Source: Planctomycetota bacterium | GTDB lineage: Bacteria; Planctomycetota; UBA1135; UBA2386 | Reading direction: 5' to 3' | Assembly (NCBI GenBank): GCA_016793305.1 | Contig: JAEUHU010000265.1 | Span: forward strand, 1-34,294 | Length of the DNA stretch: 34,294 nucleotides | Part shown: piece by piece, positions 24,972 through 32,860 of the stretch | How the letters are laid out: every line of letters begins with the position of its first letter | How positions within the stretch are numbered: position 1 is the stretch's first letter | Notes under the pieces: model-generated | What the model saw: the letters and a program-made list of their open reading frames with translations, nothing else | Database searches by the model: none | Told to the model about the DNA's origin: nothing | Program-made: the position numbers and the translations under genes

Positions 24972-27900
24972 TCACCAGAGGCTCAGGGTGGCGTCGAGGT
25001 TCAGGAACGCGCTGGCCAGCACGACGAGCGGCGCCAGCTCGCGCGGCTCGGTGTCGCTGCGGGCACTGCTGCCGACCTGCAGCAGGGCCGCGGCGTCGGC
25101 GGGGGCGTTGGCGAAGCGCGCCCGCAGCGTGCGCAGCGTCGTCAGCGCCGCGGCGAGCCCGTCGCCGTCGAGCGCTTCGCCGGTGCAGCGCCGGTGCATC
25201 GCCTGCAGGCGGGCCGCGTCGTCGCCGAGCGTCGCGTCGGCGAGCGTGCGCTGCGCCAGCGCGCGCGCCGCTTCGACGAACTGCGGATCGTTCCACAGCA
25301 CCAGGGCCTGCAGCGGCGTGTTGGTGGTGCTGCGCCGGATCGTGCAGAACTCGCGCGTCGGCGCATCGAGGGTCAACAGGCCGGGCGGTGGGCAGGCGCG
25401 CTTCCAGTAGGTGTAGAGGCTGCGGCGCCACAGGCTCGGCCCTTCGTCCTGCTGGTAGACGCGCGTGTTCGACTGCAGCATCGCGACCTCCTGCCACAGC
25501 CCGGCCGGCTGGTAGGGCTTCACGCTCGGGCCGCCGAAGCGCTCGACCAGCAGGCCAGAGGCGAACAGGGCCTGGTCGCGGATCGCTTCGGCCGACAGCC
25601 GACGGCGCGGGAACCACGTCAGCAGCCGGTTGTCCGGGTCGTCGGCCGCGGCGGCGCTGCGGCGCGCGTCCTGGCGGAACGCGTCGCTGGTGACCAGCAG
25701 GCGCAGCATCGCGCGCACGCTGCGGCCGCGTTGCCGGAACTCGACGGCGAGCCAGTCGAGCAGTTCGGGATGGACGGGCCACTCGCCCTGCAGACCGAAG
25801 TCCTCACTGGTGCGCACGAGGCCCTGGCCGAACACGAACTCCCACAGCCGGTTCACGGCGACGCGCGCGACCAGCGGGTTGTCGTCGGCGACGAGCCAGC
25901 GGGCGAGGCCGAGCCGGTTGCGCGGCGCGTCCGGCGGCAGGCTGCCGAACACCGCCGGCAGCTCGGGCCGCACCGGACGCGTGCGGTCGGGCTTGTCGTA
26001 CTCGCCGCGCAGCAGCACGAAGGTCTCCCGCGGCGTCTCCAGTTCGTCCATCACCATCGCGCGCGGCGTCGCGCGTTCGAGGTCGGCGAGACGCTGCTCG
26101 AGGTCGGCCACTTCCTGCCGGCGGGCGCGGTAGCCCGGCGAGAAGCGCTCGCGGTAGGCGGCGAGCAGCTGCGGCTCGGCGTCGGCCGTGTTGCCGCCCG
26201 GCAAGGCCAGCAGGCGCAACGCGCCGGCGAGCTCGCCGTCGGCCGGCCGGTAGCGGAGCGCGAAGCCGCCGGCTCCGCCGGTGTTGACGACCTTCAGCAC
26301 CAGCAGGTGTTCGCCGGCCCCGAGCGGGAACGTCGCGCTGTCCTGGTCCAACGCGACGCCGCGGTCGACGCGGCGCTCGGCGACGCGCTGGCCGTCGACG
26401 AACAGCTGGAAGCCGTCGTCGCTGCCGAGTGCGACCTGCACGACGCGTGGACTCGGCGCGAACACCCGCTGCGCCACGTAGGTCGCGTTGGCTCCGTCGG
26501 GCAGCTCGCCGTTCGCGCGGTCGAGCACGAGGCGCTCGTCGAAGCGCCAGCCGACCTCGTCCCACTGGGCGTGCTTGTCGAGGCGGCGGGCGTGTTCGGG
26601 GCCGAACGCCCGGTCGTAGAGCGCGTCGCGGCCGCCGGCGGCGAACGGACCGGCGACGTGGAAGCGGCCGGTCGACAGCGGCAGGCGGTCCAGCAGCGTC
26701 GGGTTCGCGGCGGCGAGGTGCAGGCGCACGCGCCCGAACGTGTGCTGTGCGTAGACCGAGTCGTAGCGCAGCGTGAGCCGCAGGGTGGTCGGGCCGCCGA
26801 GATCGAGCGGGGCGCTGGCCAGCACCGCGAGCCGGCGCGGCCCGGGGTCGCGGCGGTGCGCGTCGACCGCCCAGCCCGCCCCGTCGTCCTCGGCCAGCGC
26901 GTTGACGGCCGCGAAGTCGCCGTTGTCCTGTTCGACGTCGGCGAACGCGTGGTCGAAGCTCGCGCGTTGCCACGGCCCCTCGCTGCCGGTCGCGCCCAGC
27001 TCGACCTGCAGCGACTGCAGCACCGCGTTGCCGTTCGGCGCGCGGCCGACCTTGCCAGCGGGCAGCGACGGATCGGGCAGCGCCTCGACGCAGAGCCAGC
27101 GCAGCGCGCGGCGATCGCCGGGCAGTTCGAACTCGATCCGGTGCTCGTCGGTGGCCGGGTTCGCGCCGCTCGCGAGCCAGCTGCCGTCGTCGCGGATCGA
27201 CAGCGTGGCGCCGCCGCTCGAGTGCACCCGCACCGGGGTCGGCACGAACCAGCCGGGGCCGTCCCCGAGCACCTCGCGCGTGAACGTCGCGAACGCCGCC
27301 TGCTCGGCCGGGTCGATCGTGGCCAGGGCCGAAACGGCCGCCGTGTGGGCCTGGCGCAAGCGTTCGCCCTCGGCCTGCTGCTCTTCCGTCGGCACCGGCA
27401 GGAACGGCTCCAGCGCGCGGTTGCTGTCGGGCACCTGCGAGTAGAGCCCGGGCTCGCGGTTGTGCCGGAAGAACGCGAACAGCTGGTAGTAGTCCTGCTG
27501 GCGGATCGGGTCGTACTTGTGGTCGTGGCAACGCGCGCAGCCGAGCGTCAGGCCGAGGAACACGCTGCCGACGGTCGCGGTGCGTTCGGCCGCGTACTCG
27601 ACGAGATACTCCTCGTCGATGGCACCGCCTTCGTCGGTGGTGACGTGGTTGCGCAGGAAGCCGGTGGCGACCTTCTGGTCGACGGTGGCACCCGGCAGCA
27701 GGTCGCCGGCGAGCTGCTCGGTGACGAAGCGGTCGAACGGCAGGTCGTCGCGCAGCGCGCGCAGCAGCCAGTCGCGCCACGCCCACGCCTGGCGGCCGGC
27801 GTCCATGTGGATGCCGCTGGTGTCGGCGTAGCGTGCGGCGTCGAGCCAAAGCGAAGCGAGGTGCTCGGCGTGGCGGCTGCGATACGGCTCGCTGCCGAGC

Positions 27901-28550
27901 AGCCGGTCGACCAGCCGTTCGTAGGCGGTCGGATCGGTGCTGGCTTCGGCTGTGAACGCGGCCTGCTCGTCCGGGGTCGGCGGCAGGCCGGTCAGCACCA
28001 GGAACAACCGGCGCGCCTGCGTCCCGAGGTCGGCGGGTGGGTTCGCCGGCTGGTCGCCGCGCCGGCTCGCGAGCCAGCGATCGACCGGATGCGGGGCTGT
28101 GCCATCGGGCAGGGCGCGCTGCACCGGCGGCACGAACGCCCAGTGCGGTTCGTAGGGTGCGCCGCCGTCGATCCAGCGGCGCAGCGTGGCGAGCTGGGTC
28201 GCGTCGAACGGCGGCTTGCCGGACTCCTTCGGCGGCATGCGTTCGTCGTCGTGGCGGACGATCCGGCGCCACAGTTCGCTGTGCTCGGCGTCCCCGGGCA
28301 CGATCGCCGGATCCCCGTCGTCGCGCGCGGCGATCGCGGCGTCGCGTTCGTCGAGGCGCAGGCCCGCTTCGCGCGTCGCCGGGTCGGGGCCGTGGCAGCG
28401 GAAGCAGCGGTCGGCGAGCAGCGGCCGGATGTCGCGGCCGTAGCGCGGTACGTCCTGGCCCGAGCCGGGTTGGCCCGGTGGAACCTGACCGGACAGGGCG
28501 GTGGCCAGGAACGCGACGAAGCAGCCGACGACGGGGAGAGGCTTCGGCAT
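24972..28550 (-). CDS. PSCyt1-DUF1549-DUF1553 planctomycete cytochrome protein
   Basis: A 1192-residue exported multi-domain protein. A signal peptide is followed by Gln22 (ALSG/Q). The first heme site is C49FRCH with MPPKESGKPPF as the Met loop; the DUF1549 domain carries a second CxxCH (CARCHDHKYDP). After about 360, a long insert (about 400-840) has two beta-sandwich regions, including a PA14-like end (LGSDDGFQLFVDGQR, GEHLLVLKVVNTGGAGG). The DUF1553/PSD1 domain from about 860 to the end starts at NRLGLARWLVADDNPLVARVAVNRLWEFVFG. This architecture is typical of Planctomycetota and Verrucomicrobiota; function is thought to be in oxidative polysaccharide or aromatic breakdown, but not shown. 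It is the first gene of the operon with DUF1501 and DUF2231-cytochrome. A hairpin lies in its leader. Confidence 0.95.
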   Translation of the reverse strand: MPKPLPVVGCFVAFLATALSGQVPPGQPGSGQDVPRYGRDIRPLLADRCFRCHGPDPATREAGLRLDERDAAIAARDDGDPAIVPGDAEHSELWRRIVRHDDERMPPKESGKPPFDATQLATLRRWIDGGAPYEPHWAFVPPVQRALPDGTAPHPVDRWLASRRGDQPANPPADLGTQARRLFLVLTGLPPTPDEQAAFTAEASTDPTAYERLVDRLLGSEPYRSRHAEHLASLWLDAARYADTSGIHMDAGRQAWAWRDWLLRALRDDLPFDRFVTEQLAGDLLPGATVDQKVATGFLRNHVTTDEGGAIDEEYLVEYAAERTATVGSVFLGLTLGCARCHDHKYDPIRQQDYYQLFAFFRHNREPGLYSQVPDSNRALEPFLPVPTEEQQAEGERLRQAHTAAVSALATIDPAEQAAFATFTREVLGDGPGWFVPTPVRVHSSGGATLSIRDDGSWLASGANPATDEHRIEFELPGDRRALRWLCVEALPDPSLPAGKVGRAPNGNAVLQSLQVELGATGSEGPWQRASFDHAFADVEQDNGDFAAVNALAEDDGAGWAVDAHRRDPGPRRLAVLASAPLDLGGPTTLRLTLRYDSVYAQHTFGRVRLHLAAANPTLLDRLPLSTGRFHVAGPFAAGGRDALYDRAFGPEHARRLDKHAQWDEVGWRFDERLVLDRANGELPDGANATYVAQRVFAPSPRVVQVALGSDDGFQLFVDGQRVAERRVDRGVALDQDSATFPLGAGEHLLVLKVVNTGGAGGFALRYRPADGELAGALRLLALPGGNTADAEPQLLAAYRERFSPGYRARRQEVADLEQRLADLERATPRAMVMDELETPRETFVLLRGEYDKPDRTRPVRPELPAVFGSLPPDAPRNRLGLARWLVADDNPLVARVAVNRLWEFVFGQGLVRTSEDFGLQGEWPVHPELLDWLAVEFRQRGRSVRAMLRLLVTSDAFRQDARRSAAAADDPDNRLLTWFPRRRLSAEAIRDQALFASGLLVERFGGPSVKPYQPAGLWQEVAMLQSNTRVYQQDEGPSLWRRSLYTYWKRACPPPGLLTLDAPTREFCTIRRSTTNTPLQALVLWNDPQFVEAARALAQRTLADATLGDDAARLQAMHRRCTGEALDGDGLAAALTTLRTLRARFANAPADAAALLQVGSSARSDTEPRELAPLVVLASAFLNLDATLSLW

Positions 28551-28559
28551 GGACGAGGA

Positions 28560-28578
28560 CCTCGGGGGGCAGCCGAGG
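28560..28578 (-). promoter_or_regulatory. Leader hairpin 9 bases before the DUF1549 start
   Basis: On the minus strand CCTCGG-CTGCCCC-CCGAGG forms a 6-bp GC stem ending 9 bases upstream of the ATG at 28550. No Shine-Dalgarno lies between hairpin and start, so the structure would sit in the ribosome's loading zone. It may affect translation of the operon's first gene, or be a chance GC inverted repeat. Confidence 0.25.
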
Positions 28579-28645
28579 CCGTCGTCATCTTGCCGCGCCA
28601 GCGTCGCGGCGCCAGGGGGCGGTCGCGACCGGCCGAGCTTCTTCG

Positions 28646-28670
28646 GGCCGCGCTTCGGCAGGCCGCGGCC
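28646..28670 (-). terminator. Hairpin directly after the Omp85 gene stop
   Basis: GGCCGCG (28646-28652) and CGCGGCC (28664-28670) pair as a perfect 7-bp GC-only stem with an 11-base loop, one base beyond the stop codon at 28672. It could separate the barrel gene from the cytochrome operon. There is no T-run. A 10-bp palindrome, GGTCGCGACC, follows at 28621-28630. Confidence 0.4.
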
Positions 28671-28671
28671 T

Positions 28672-30006
28672 TCAGAAGGTGTTGCCGAACGCGATCGTGA
28701 AGTTGGTGCCTTCGGTGCCGTAGCCCCAGTCGATCCGGAACACGGCTTCGCGGGCGAACGCCATGCGCAGGCCGAAGCCGTAGCTGTCGAGGAACCGCCC
28801 GTCGGTGAGGTCCTCGACGCCGTCGGCGACCGTGCCGCAGTCGTAGAACACGGCGCAGCCCAGGCGCTCGATGCGCACCGTGTCCGAGAAGGTGATGCCG
28901 CGCGCGATCAGGTTGACGCGGTACTCGACCGAGGCGTGGGCACTGGCGCGGTCGGTGAAGCGGTTCTGGATGAAGCCGCGCAGCGTGTGGCTGCCGCCGA
29001 GCGTCGGCAGGCTGTAGTAGGGCAGGTCGCCGACCGTGTCGTTGACGAACGCACCGAACGCCAGCACGTCGGTCGGCGGGTTCTCCTCGCGGCCGCGGCC
29101 GCCCTGGTGCACGAGGCCCGGCAGCGGGATCACGTGCTGCAGGTCGGCGCCGAGGATCGCGCCGAACTCGCCGCCGCTGCCCCAGGCGACGTTGGCCGAG
29201 ACGCCGAGGCGAGTGCCGCGGTAGGCCTGGTGCAGGCTGTCGCGCGTGTCCCAGGCCAGCGAGTTCAGCGACCACAGCTGGTGCACGCCGTCGCCGTCGG
29301 CGAACAGTTCGGCGAACGACTGGTCGGTGGTCGGCAGGTCGCTGACGCGGCCGGGCGACAGGCCGTGCAGTTCGTAGTGCAGGTCGTTGCGCACCACGAA
29401 GTCGCTGCCGGCGTCGGGCAGCGAGTAGCGGATGCCGAGGCCCACGCCGGTCAGTTCCTCGGTGTAGCTGGTCTCCGCGTCCTTCCGCGTGCGGCTGCCG
29501 AGGCCGAAGAAGCGCCGCGTCAGCGTCTTCTCGTAGCCGAGCCGGCCGAACACGCGGCCGCGCTCTTCGCGCAGCACACCGCCGCCGTCGAGCTCGCGGT
29601 GGTTGAGCCAACGCGACCAGTTGATCCGGTAGGCCTGCTGGCCTTCTTCGCTGTAGGTCAGCAGGATGTTGGCGAACTCGCGGTAGCGGTTGTCGCCGAA
29701 GTCGACGTCGGTGAGCGCCACGCCGCCGCCGAAGCCGATGTCCTTCTCGCGGAACAGGATCGGCGACACGAAGCTGCTGACCAGGAAACGCTCGAACACG
29801 GAGCCGGGCTTGATGCGCGCCTCGGGCGTGTAGCGCCAGCGCTCCGGGTGCGGCACGTCCTGCGGGATCTCGGGGCGCTCGATGCGGCCGTCCGGGTCCA
29901 TGCCGCGCAGCGGGTCGAACGGGGCGCGGGCTTCGGGCTCCTGCTGGGCGAGCAGCGAGGTCGCGGTGGCGAGCAGCAGCAACGGATACGAGGCACGGTT
30001 CGGCAT
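28672..30006 (-). CDS. BamA/TamA-family (Omp85) outer-membrane barrel without POTRA domains
   Basis: A 444-residue outer-membrane protein. The signal peptide is cleaved at about SLLA/Q21. A short proline-rich lead (about 22-75) precedes a beta-barrel of alternating strands. The Omp85 signature is present near the C-terminal third: GGSHTLRGFIQNRF (the L6 Arg-Gly-Phe/Tyr motif) followed by ASVEYRVNLIARG; the chain ends in FGNTF, with a C-terminal Phe as in BAM substrates. No POTRA domain fits in the ~50 residues before the barrel, so this is a stand-alone D15-type barrel. Presence of an Omp85 protein agrees with an outer membrane. It lies 121 bases upstream of the cytochrome operon on the same strand and is divergent from the zinc-ribbon gene. 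Confidence 0.9.
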   Translation of the reverse strand: MPNRASYPLLLLATATSLLAQQEPEARAPFDPLRGMDPDGRIERPEIPQDVPHPERWRYTPEARIKPGSVFERFLVSSFVSPILFREKDIGFGGGVALTDVDFGDNRYREFANILLTYSEEGQQAYRINWSRWLNHRELDGGGVLREERGRVFGRLGYEKTLTRRFFGLGSRTRKDAETSYTEELTGVGLGIRYSLPDAGSDFVVRNDLHYELHGLSPGRVSDLPTTDQSFAELFADGDGVHQLWSLNSLAWDTRDSLHQAYRGTRLGVSANVAWGSGGEFGAILGADLQHVIPLPGLVHQGGRGREENPPTDVLAFGAFVNDTVGDLPYYSLPTLGGSHTLRGFIQNRFTDRASAHASVEYRVNLIARGITFSDTVRIERLGCAVFYDCGTVADGVEDLTDGRFLDSYGFGLRMAFAREAVFRIDWGYGTEGTNFTIAFGNTF

Positions 30007-30018
30007 CGGCGGGGCGGC

Positions 30019-30024
30019 ATCGTC
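30019..30024 (-). promoter_or_regulatory. Candidate -10 element upstream of the Omp85 gene
   Basis: GACGAT on the minus strand ends 12 bases before the ATG at 30006, with TTGCAC 16 bases further up. It is the weakest of four similar elements in this window. Confidence 0.2.
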
Positions 30025-30175
30025 GCGGCAGCGCACGACGGTGCAAGGTTCGACCGGGTGACCGGGTGGATGTGGCGGCCCGGGCGAGGAATCGGCCGCC
30101 GCCGCTCGCTTCGTGGTCCGTTCTGGGTATGCAGGCGCCGATGCGAGCCGTGTTCCCGATGCCCGAGGTACTGGC

Positions 30176-30469
30176 GTGAGCGGCAAGCGCCCGCACAGGC
30201 CGCGCGAGACCTTCGTCTGCCCGCACTGTGGGGCCGACGTCGCGGTCTCGGCCAAGGTGTGCCGCGAGTGCGGCAGCGACGCCGACACCGGCTGGCAGAG
30301 CACCGAAGAGGTCGAGTACCAGTCGCTCGACCTGCCGCAGGGCTATCGCGACGACGCGGCGCACGAGTCGAACGCGCTGCCGCCGAGCCGGCGTTCGAAG
30401 TTCTTCCTGCTGGTGGTGCTGGTGATGCTGGTCCTGTTCGTACTGGGGCGCGTGCTGCGGGGCGGCTGA
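30176..30469 (+). CDS. Small zinc-ribbon protein with a C-terminal membrane anchor
   Basis: A 97-residue protein from a GTG at 30176, preceded by GAGG at a 7-base gap. Residues 14-34 are a zinc ribbon (FVCPHCGADVAVSAKVCREC: CPxC and CxxC knuckles). After an acidic mid-section (about 40-70), a C-terminal hydrophobic helix (FFLLVVLVMLVLFVLGRVL) is followed by Arg-Gly-Gly, which fits a tail-anchored membrane protein with the ribbon in the cytoplasm. Such zinc-ribbon membrane proteins are common but without known role. A longer in-frame start (GTG 30113) would add a non-conserved stretch. It stands alone between genes on the opposite strand. Confidence 0.75.
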   Translation: MSGKRPHRPRETFVCPHCGADVAVSAKVCRECGSDADTGWQSTEEVEYQSLDLPQGYRDDAAHESNALPPSRRSKFFLLVVLVMLVLFVLGRVLRGG

Positions 30470-30500
30470 TCACCCTCGTCGTGCTGCCAGGAACGCAGGT

Positions 30501-31724
30501 TCAGCGCAGGCGCATCGACGCGACCTGGCTCGCGTGCACCGAGGTCACCGTGCCTTCGCAGTCCATCACGATCCAGCCGGTGCCGTCGCTGGCGACGTCG
30601 CGCAGCAGCGTGCCGGTGTGCTCGACGCCGCCGGCGAACACGTGGACGCGGCGGCCGCTGACGAACAGCCAGGGGCCCGGCTTGCCGAGTTCGCGGCCTG
30701 CGCCGGGCGTCGGCACTCCAGGAACCGGCACGCCGGGACCAGGGCGAGGCCGGCGGTGCCCCGGCAACGCCTGCTCGGGACCACCGCGCGAGAACGTCGC
30801 CTGCGGGTCGTCGTCGCTGCCGGCGCGCAGCTGGAACGTCACCGGGAAGTGGTCGCTGTAGGTCTGCCGCCAGGCGTCCTTGGTCATCCCGCCGAAGTCG
30901 CTGGCCACCAGCAGCGAGTTGCGGCGCACCTCGAGGCAGCCGTTGCCGACCACGACCTGATCGATCGGCTCCGCGAAGTGCATGATCGTCGGCGACGCCG
31001 AGGTCTGGTCGAGGTACTTGCGCAGCCCGCTCTGCTCGAGGATCTGCTCCGGGTCGGTGCCGTAGGTGCTGTTGAAGTCGCCGAGCAGCACGACGTCCGG
31101 GTCCTCGTTCGGCTGCCGGGCCAGCGTGTCGAGCCAGCCCGCCAGCGCCATCGCCTCGCCGCGGCGCTTCTTCTGGTCGTCGGCCTTTTGGCCGGCCTTC
31201 AGGTGCACGGTCACCAGCCGGAAGTCGCAGCCGCTCGCCTTGTGCTTCCACACCGCGGTCACCGGCACCCGATGGAAGATCGGCGAGCTCTCGAACTCGC
31301 GCGGCAGCTGCAGCAGCTCCTCGGCGAACACGAGGTCGACGACGTGCTGGTCGTAGACGAAGCCGATCCGCTGCGCGGTCTTCTGGTCGTCCCAGCCGCC
31401 GCTGGTGCCGAGGAATGCGTCCCACGACGGACCGGCGCCGGCGGCCACCTGCTTCAGCGTGGCTTCGTCGTTGACCTCCTGCACGGCGAGCACGCAGACG
31501 CCGAGCTCGTGGATCTTGCGGCCGATCGCCGCGTGGTCGGCTTCGGTGCGCTGCGGCAGGTTGTTGCGGAAGTTGCCGGGCGCGCCGAGGAACTCGAGGT
31601 TCCAGGTGCCGACGCGGAAGGTCGTCAGGCGTTGCGCGGTCAGCAGTTCCTCCGCGGCCGGCTCCTGGGCCAGCAGCAGACCGGGGAGTGCCAACGAGAA
31701 CAGCAGGGGCGAGAGTCGGTTCAT
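30501..31724 (-). CDS. Secreted endonuclease/exonuclease/phosphatase-family protein with C-terminal SH3-like domain
   Basis: A 407-residue exported protein with signal peptide (cleavage LLLA/Q20). The EEP fold (about 35-300) shows WNLEFLG at 41-47, AVQEVND with the metal-binding Glu83, LVTVHLKAGQK, the catalytic LLGDFNS, DQVVVGN and YSDHFPV with the terminal Asp-His pair. A Gly/Pro-rich linker (about 310-340) is followed by a small beta-domain (WLFVSGRRVHVFAGGVEHTG to the end) that looks SH3/KOW-like and might bind cell wall or nucleic acid. The family cuts phosphodiester bonds in nucleic acids or lipids; the substrate is not inferable. It follows tgt after 10 bases with AAGGTG before the ATG, so it is the last gene of the ruvB-tgt unit. 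Confidence 0.88.
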   Translation of the reverse strand: MNRLSPLLFSLALPGLLLAQEPAAEELLTAQRLTTFRVGTWNLEFLGAPGNFRNNLPQRTEADHAAIGRKIHELGVCVLAVQEVNDEATLKQVAAGAGPSWDAFLGTSGGWDDQKTAQRIGFVYDQHVVDLVFAEELLQLPREFESSPIFHRVPVTAVWKHKASGCDFRLVTVHLKAGQKADDQKKRRGEAMALAGWLDTLARQPNEDPDVVLLGDFNSTYGTDPEQILEQSGLRKYLDQTSASPTIMHFAEPIDQVVVGNGCLEVRRNSLLVASDFGGMTKDAWRQTYSDHFPVTFQLRAGSDDDPQATFSRGGPEQALPGHRRPRPGPGVPVPGVPTPGAGRELGKPGPWLFVSGRRVHVFAGGVEHTGTLLRDVASDGTGWIVMDCEGTVTSVHASQVASMRLR

Positions 31725-31734
31725 GCGGACACCT

Positions 31735-32817
31735 TCAGACGGCTCCTTCGGCCCGGGCGCGGATCGAGCGCATCAGGTCCTGCAGGAAGTGGATGTTGTG
31801 GATGGAGAGCAGGATGCCGGCCAACATCTCGTCGGCCACGGCAAGATGCCGCAGGTAGGCGCGTGAATACTTGCGACAGCAGTAGCACGCACAGCCTTCG
31901 ACCAGCGGGTTCGGATCGTCGGCGTACTGCGCGTTGCGCAGCTTCAACGTCGTGCCGTTCGCCCCGAACGCGGTGTGGTTGCGGCCGTGCCGCGTCGGCA
32001 CCACGCAGTCGAACAGGTCGACGCCCTGGGCGGTCGCGGCGAGCAGGTCCTCGGGCATGCCGACGCCCATCATGTAGCGGATCTTGCCGGCCGGCAGGTG
32101 GTCGACGGCGGCGTCGAGCGCCACCGCCATCTGCGCCTTGGTCTCGCCGACGCTGAGCCCGCCGATCGCGTAGCCGTCGAAGTCCATCGCCGCCATCGCC
32201 ACCGCACTGGCGGCGCGCAGCTCGGGATCGATGCCGCCCTGGCAGATGCCGAACACCGCCTGGCCGCGCGCGCTGCCGCCCCAGCGGTCGTGCACGTCGC
32301 GGGCGATCCGGGCCCAGCGCAGCGTGCGTTCGTGCGCATCGCGCTGCGTCGGCAGGTCGGCGTCGCCGGGCGGACAGTGGTCGAGCACCATCGCGATGTC
32401 GGGCCCCAGCTGCTTCTGGAACGTCAGCACCGACTCCGGGGTGCAGCGGTGCGTGCTGCCGTCGATCACCGACTGGAAGGTCACGCCGTCGTCGTCGATC
32501 TTGACCTTGCCGCCGAGCGAGAACACCTGGTAGCCGCCGCTGTCGGTCAGGATCGGTCCGTCCCAGCCCATGAAGCGGTGCAGGCCACCGAGCCGCTCGA
32601 TGCGTTCGGCTCCCGGCCGCACGTGCAGGTGGTAGCTGTTGGCGAGGATCAGCTCGGCGCCGGTCGCCTGCACCTGTTCGGGCGTCAGCCCCTTCAGCGT
32701 CGCGTAGGTGCCGACCGGTGCGAAGCACGGTGTCTCGAAGGTGCCGTGCGGCGTGTGGAAGCGGCCCCGGCGGAGCTTGCCGTGCTGGCCGAGCAGTTCG
32801 AAGCGGAACGCGGTCAC
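31735..32817 (-). CDS. tgt: tRNA-guanine transglycosylase (queuine tRNA-ribosyltransferase)
   Basis: A 360-residue enzyme that exchanges guanine 34 for preQ1 in tRNAs with GUN anticodons, a queuosine step. Signature residues are present: Asp92 (LTDSGGYQVFSL), the nucleophile Asp270 (FDCVVPTRHGRN) and zinc ligands Cys309, Cys311, Cys314 and His340 (GCACYCCRKY and SIHNIHF). The catalytic GICQGG at 190-195 has Cys where Val is usual. The start is GTG at 32817; no Shine-Dalgarno is seen in the 43-base gap after the ruvB stop. Length fits bacterial Tgt. No queA or queC-F genes are in the window. Confidence 0.97.
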   Translation of the reverse strand: MTAFRFELLGQHGKLRRGRFHTPHGTFETPCFAPVGTYATLKGLTPEQVQATGAELILANSYHLHVRPGAERIERLGGLHRFMGWDGPILTDSGGYQVFSLGGKVKIDDDGVTFQSVIDGSTHRCTPESVLTFQKQLGPDIAMVLDHCPPGDADLPTQRDAHERTLRWARIARDVHDRWGGSARGQAVFGICQGGIDPELRAASAVAMAAMDFDGYAIGGLSVGETKAQMAVALDAAVDHLPAGKIRYMMGVGMPEDLLAATAQGVDLFDCVVPTRHGRNHTAFGANGTTLKLRNAQYADDPNPLVEGCACYCCRKYSRAYLRHLAVADEMLAGILLSIHNIHFLQDLMRSIRARAEGAV

Positions 32818-32860
32818 GAGGTGGGGCGGGTGGGCGAAGGGTCCTGCCGGAACGGTGGGT

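Noticed and set aside
19735..25410. A 1891-codon open frame on the plus strand
   Set aside because: It runs antisense across several well-supported genes (TPR lipoprotein, DUF2231, DUF1501). Long antisense frames are common in very GC-rich DNA, and its protein is a low-complexity Arg/Ala/Gln/Glu mix without domains.
24792..28700. A 1302-codon open frame on the plus strand
   Set aside because: It is antisense to the DUF1549/DUF1553 gene, which has heme motifs and a clear signal peptide. The translation has no recognisable motif.
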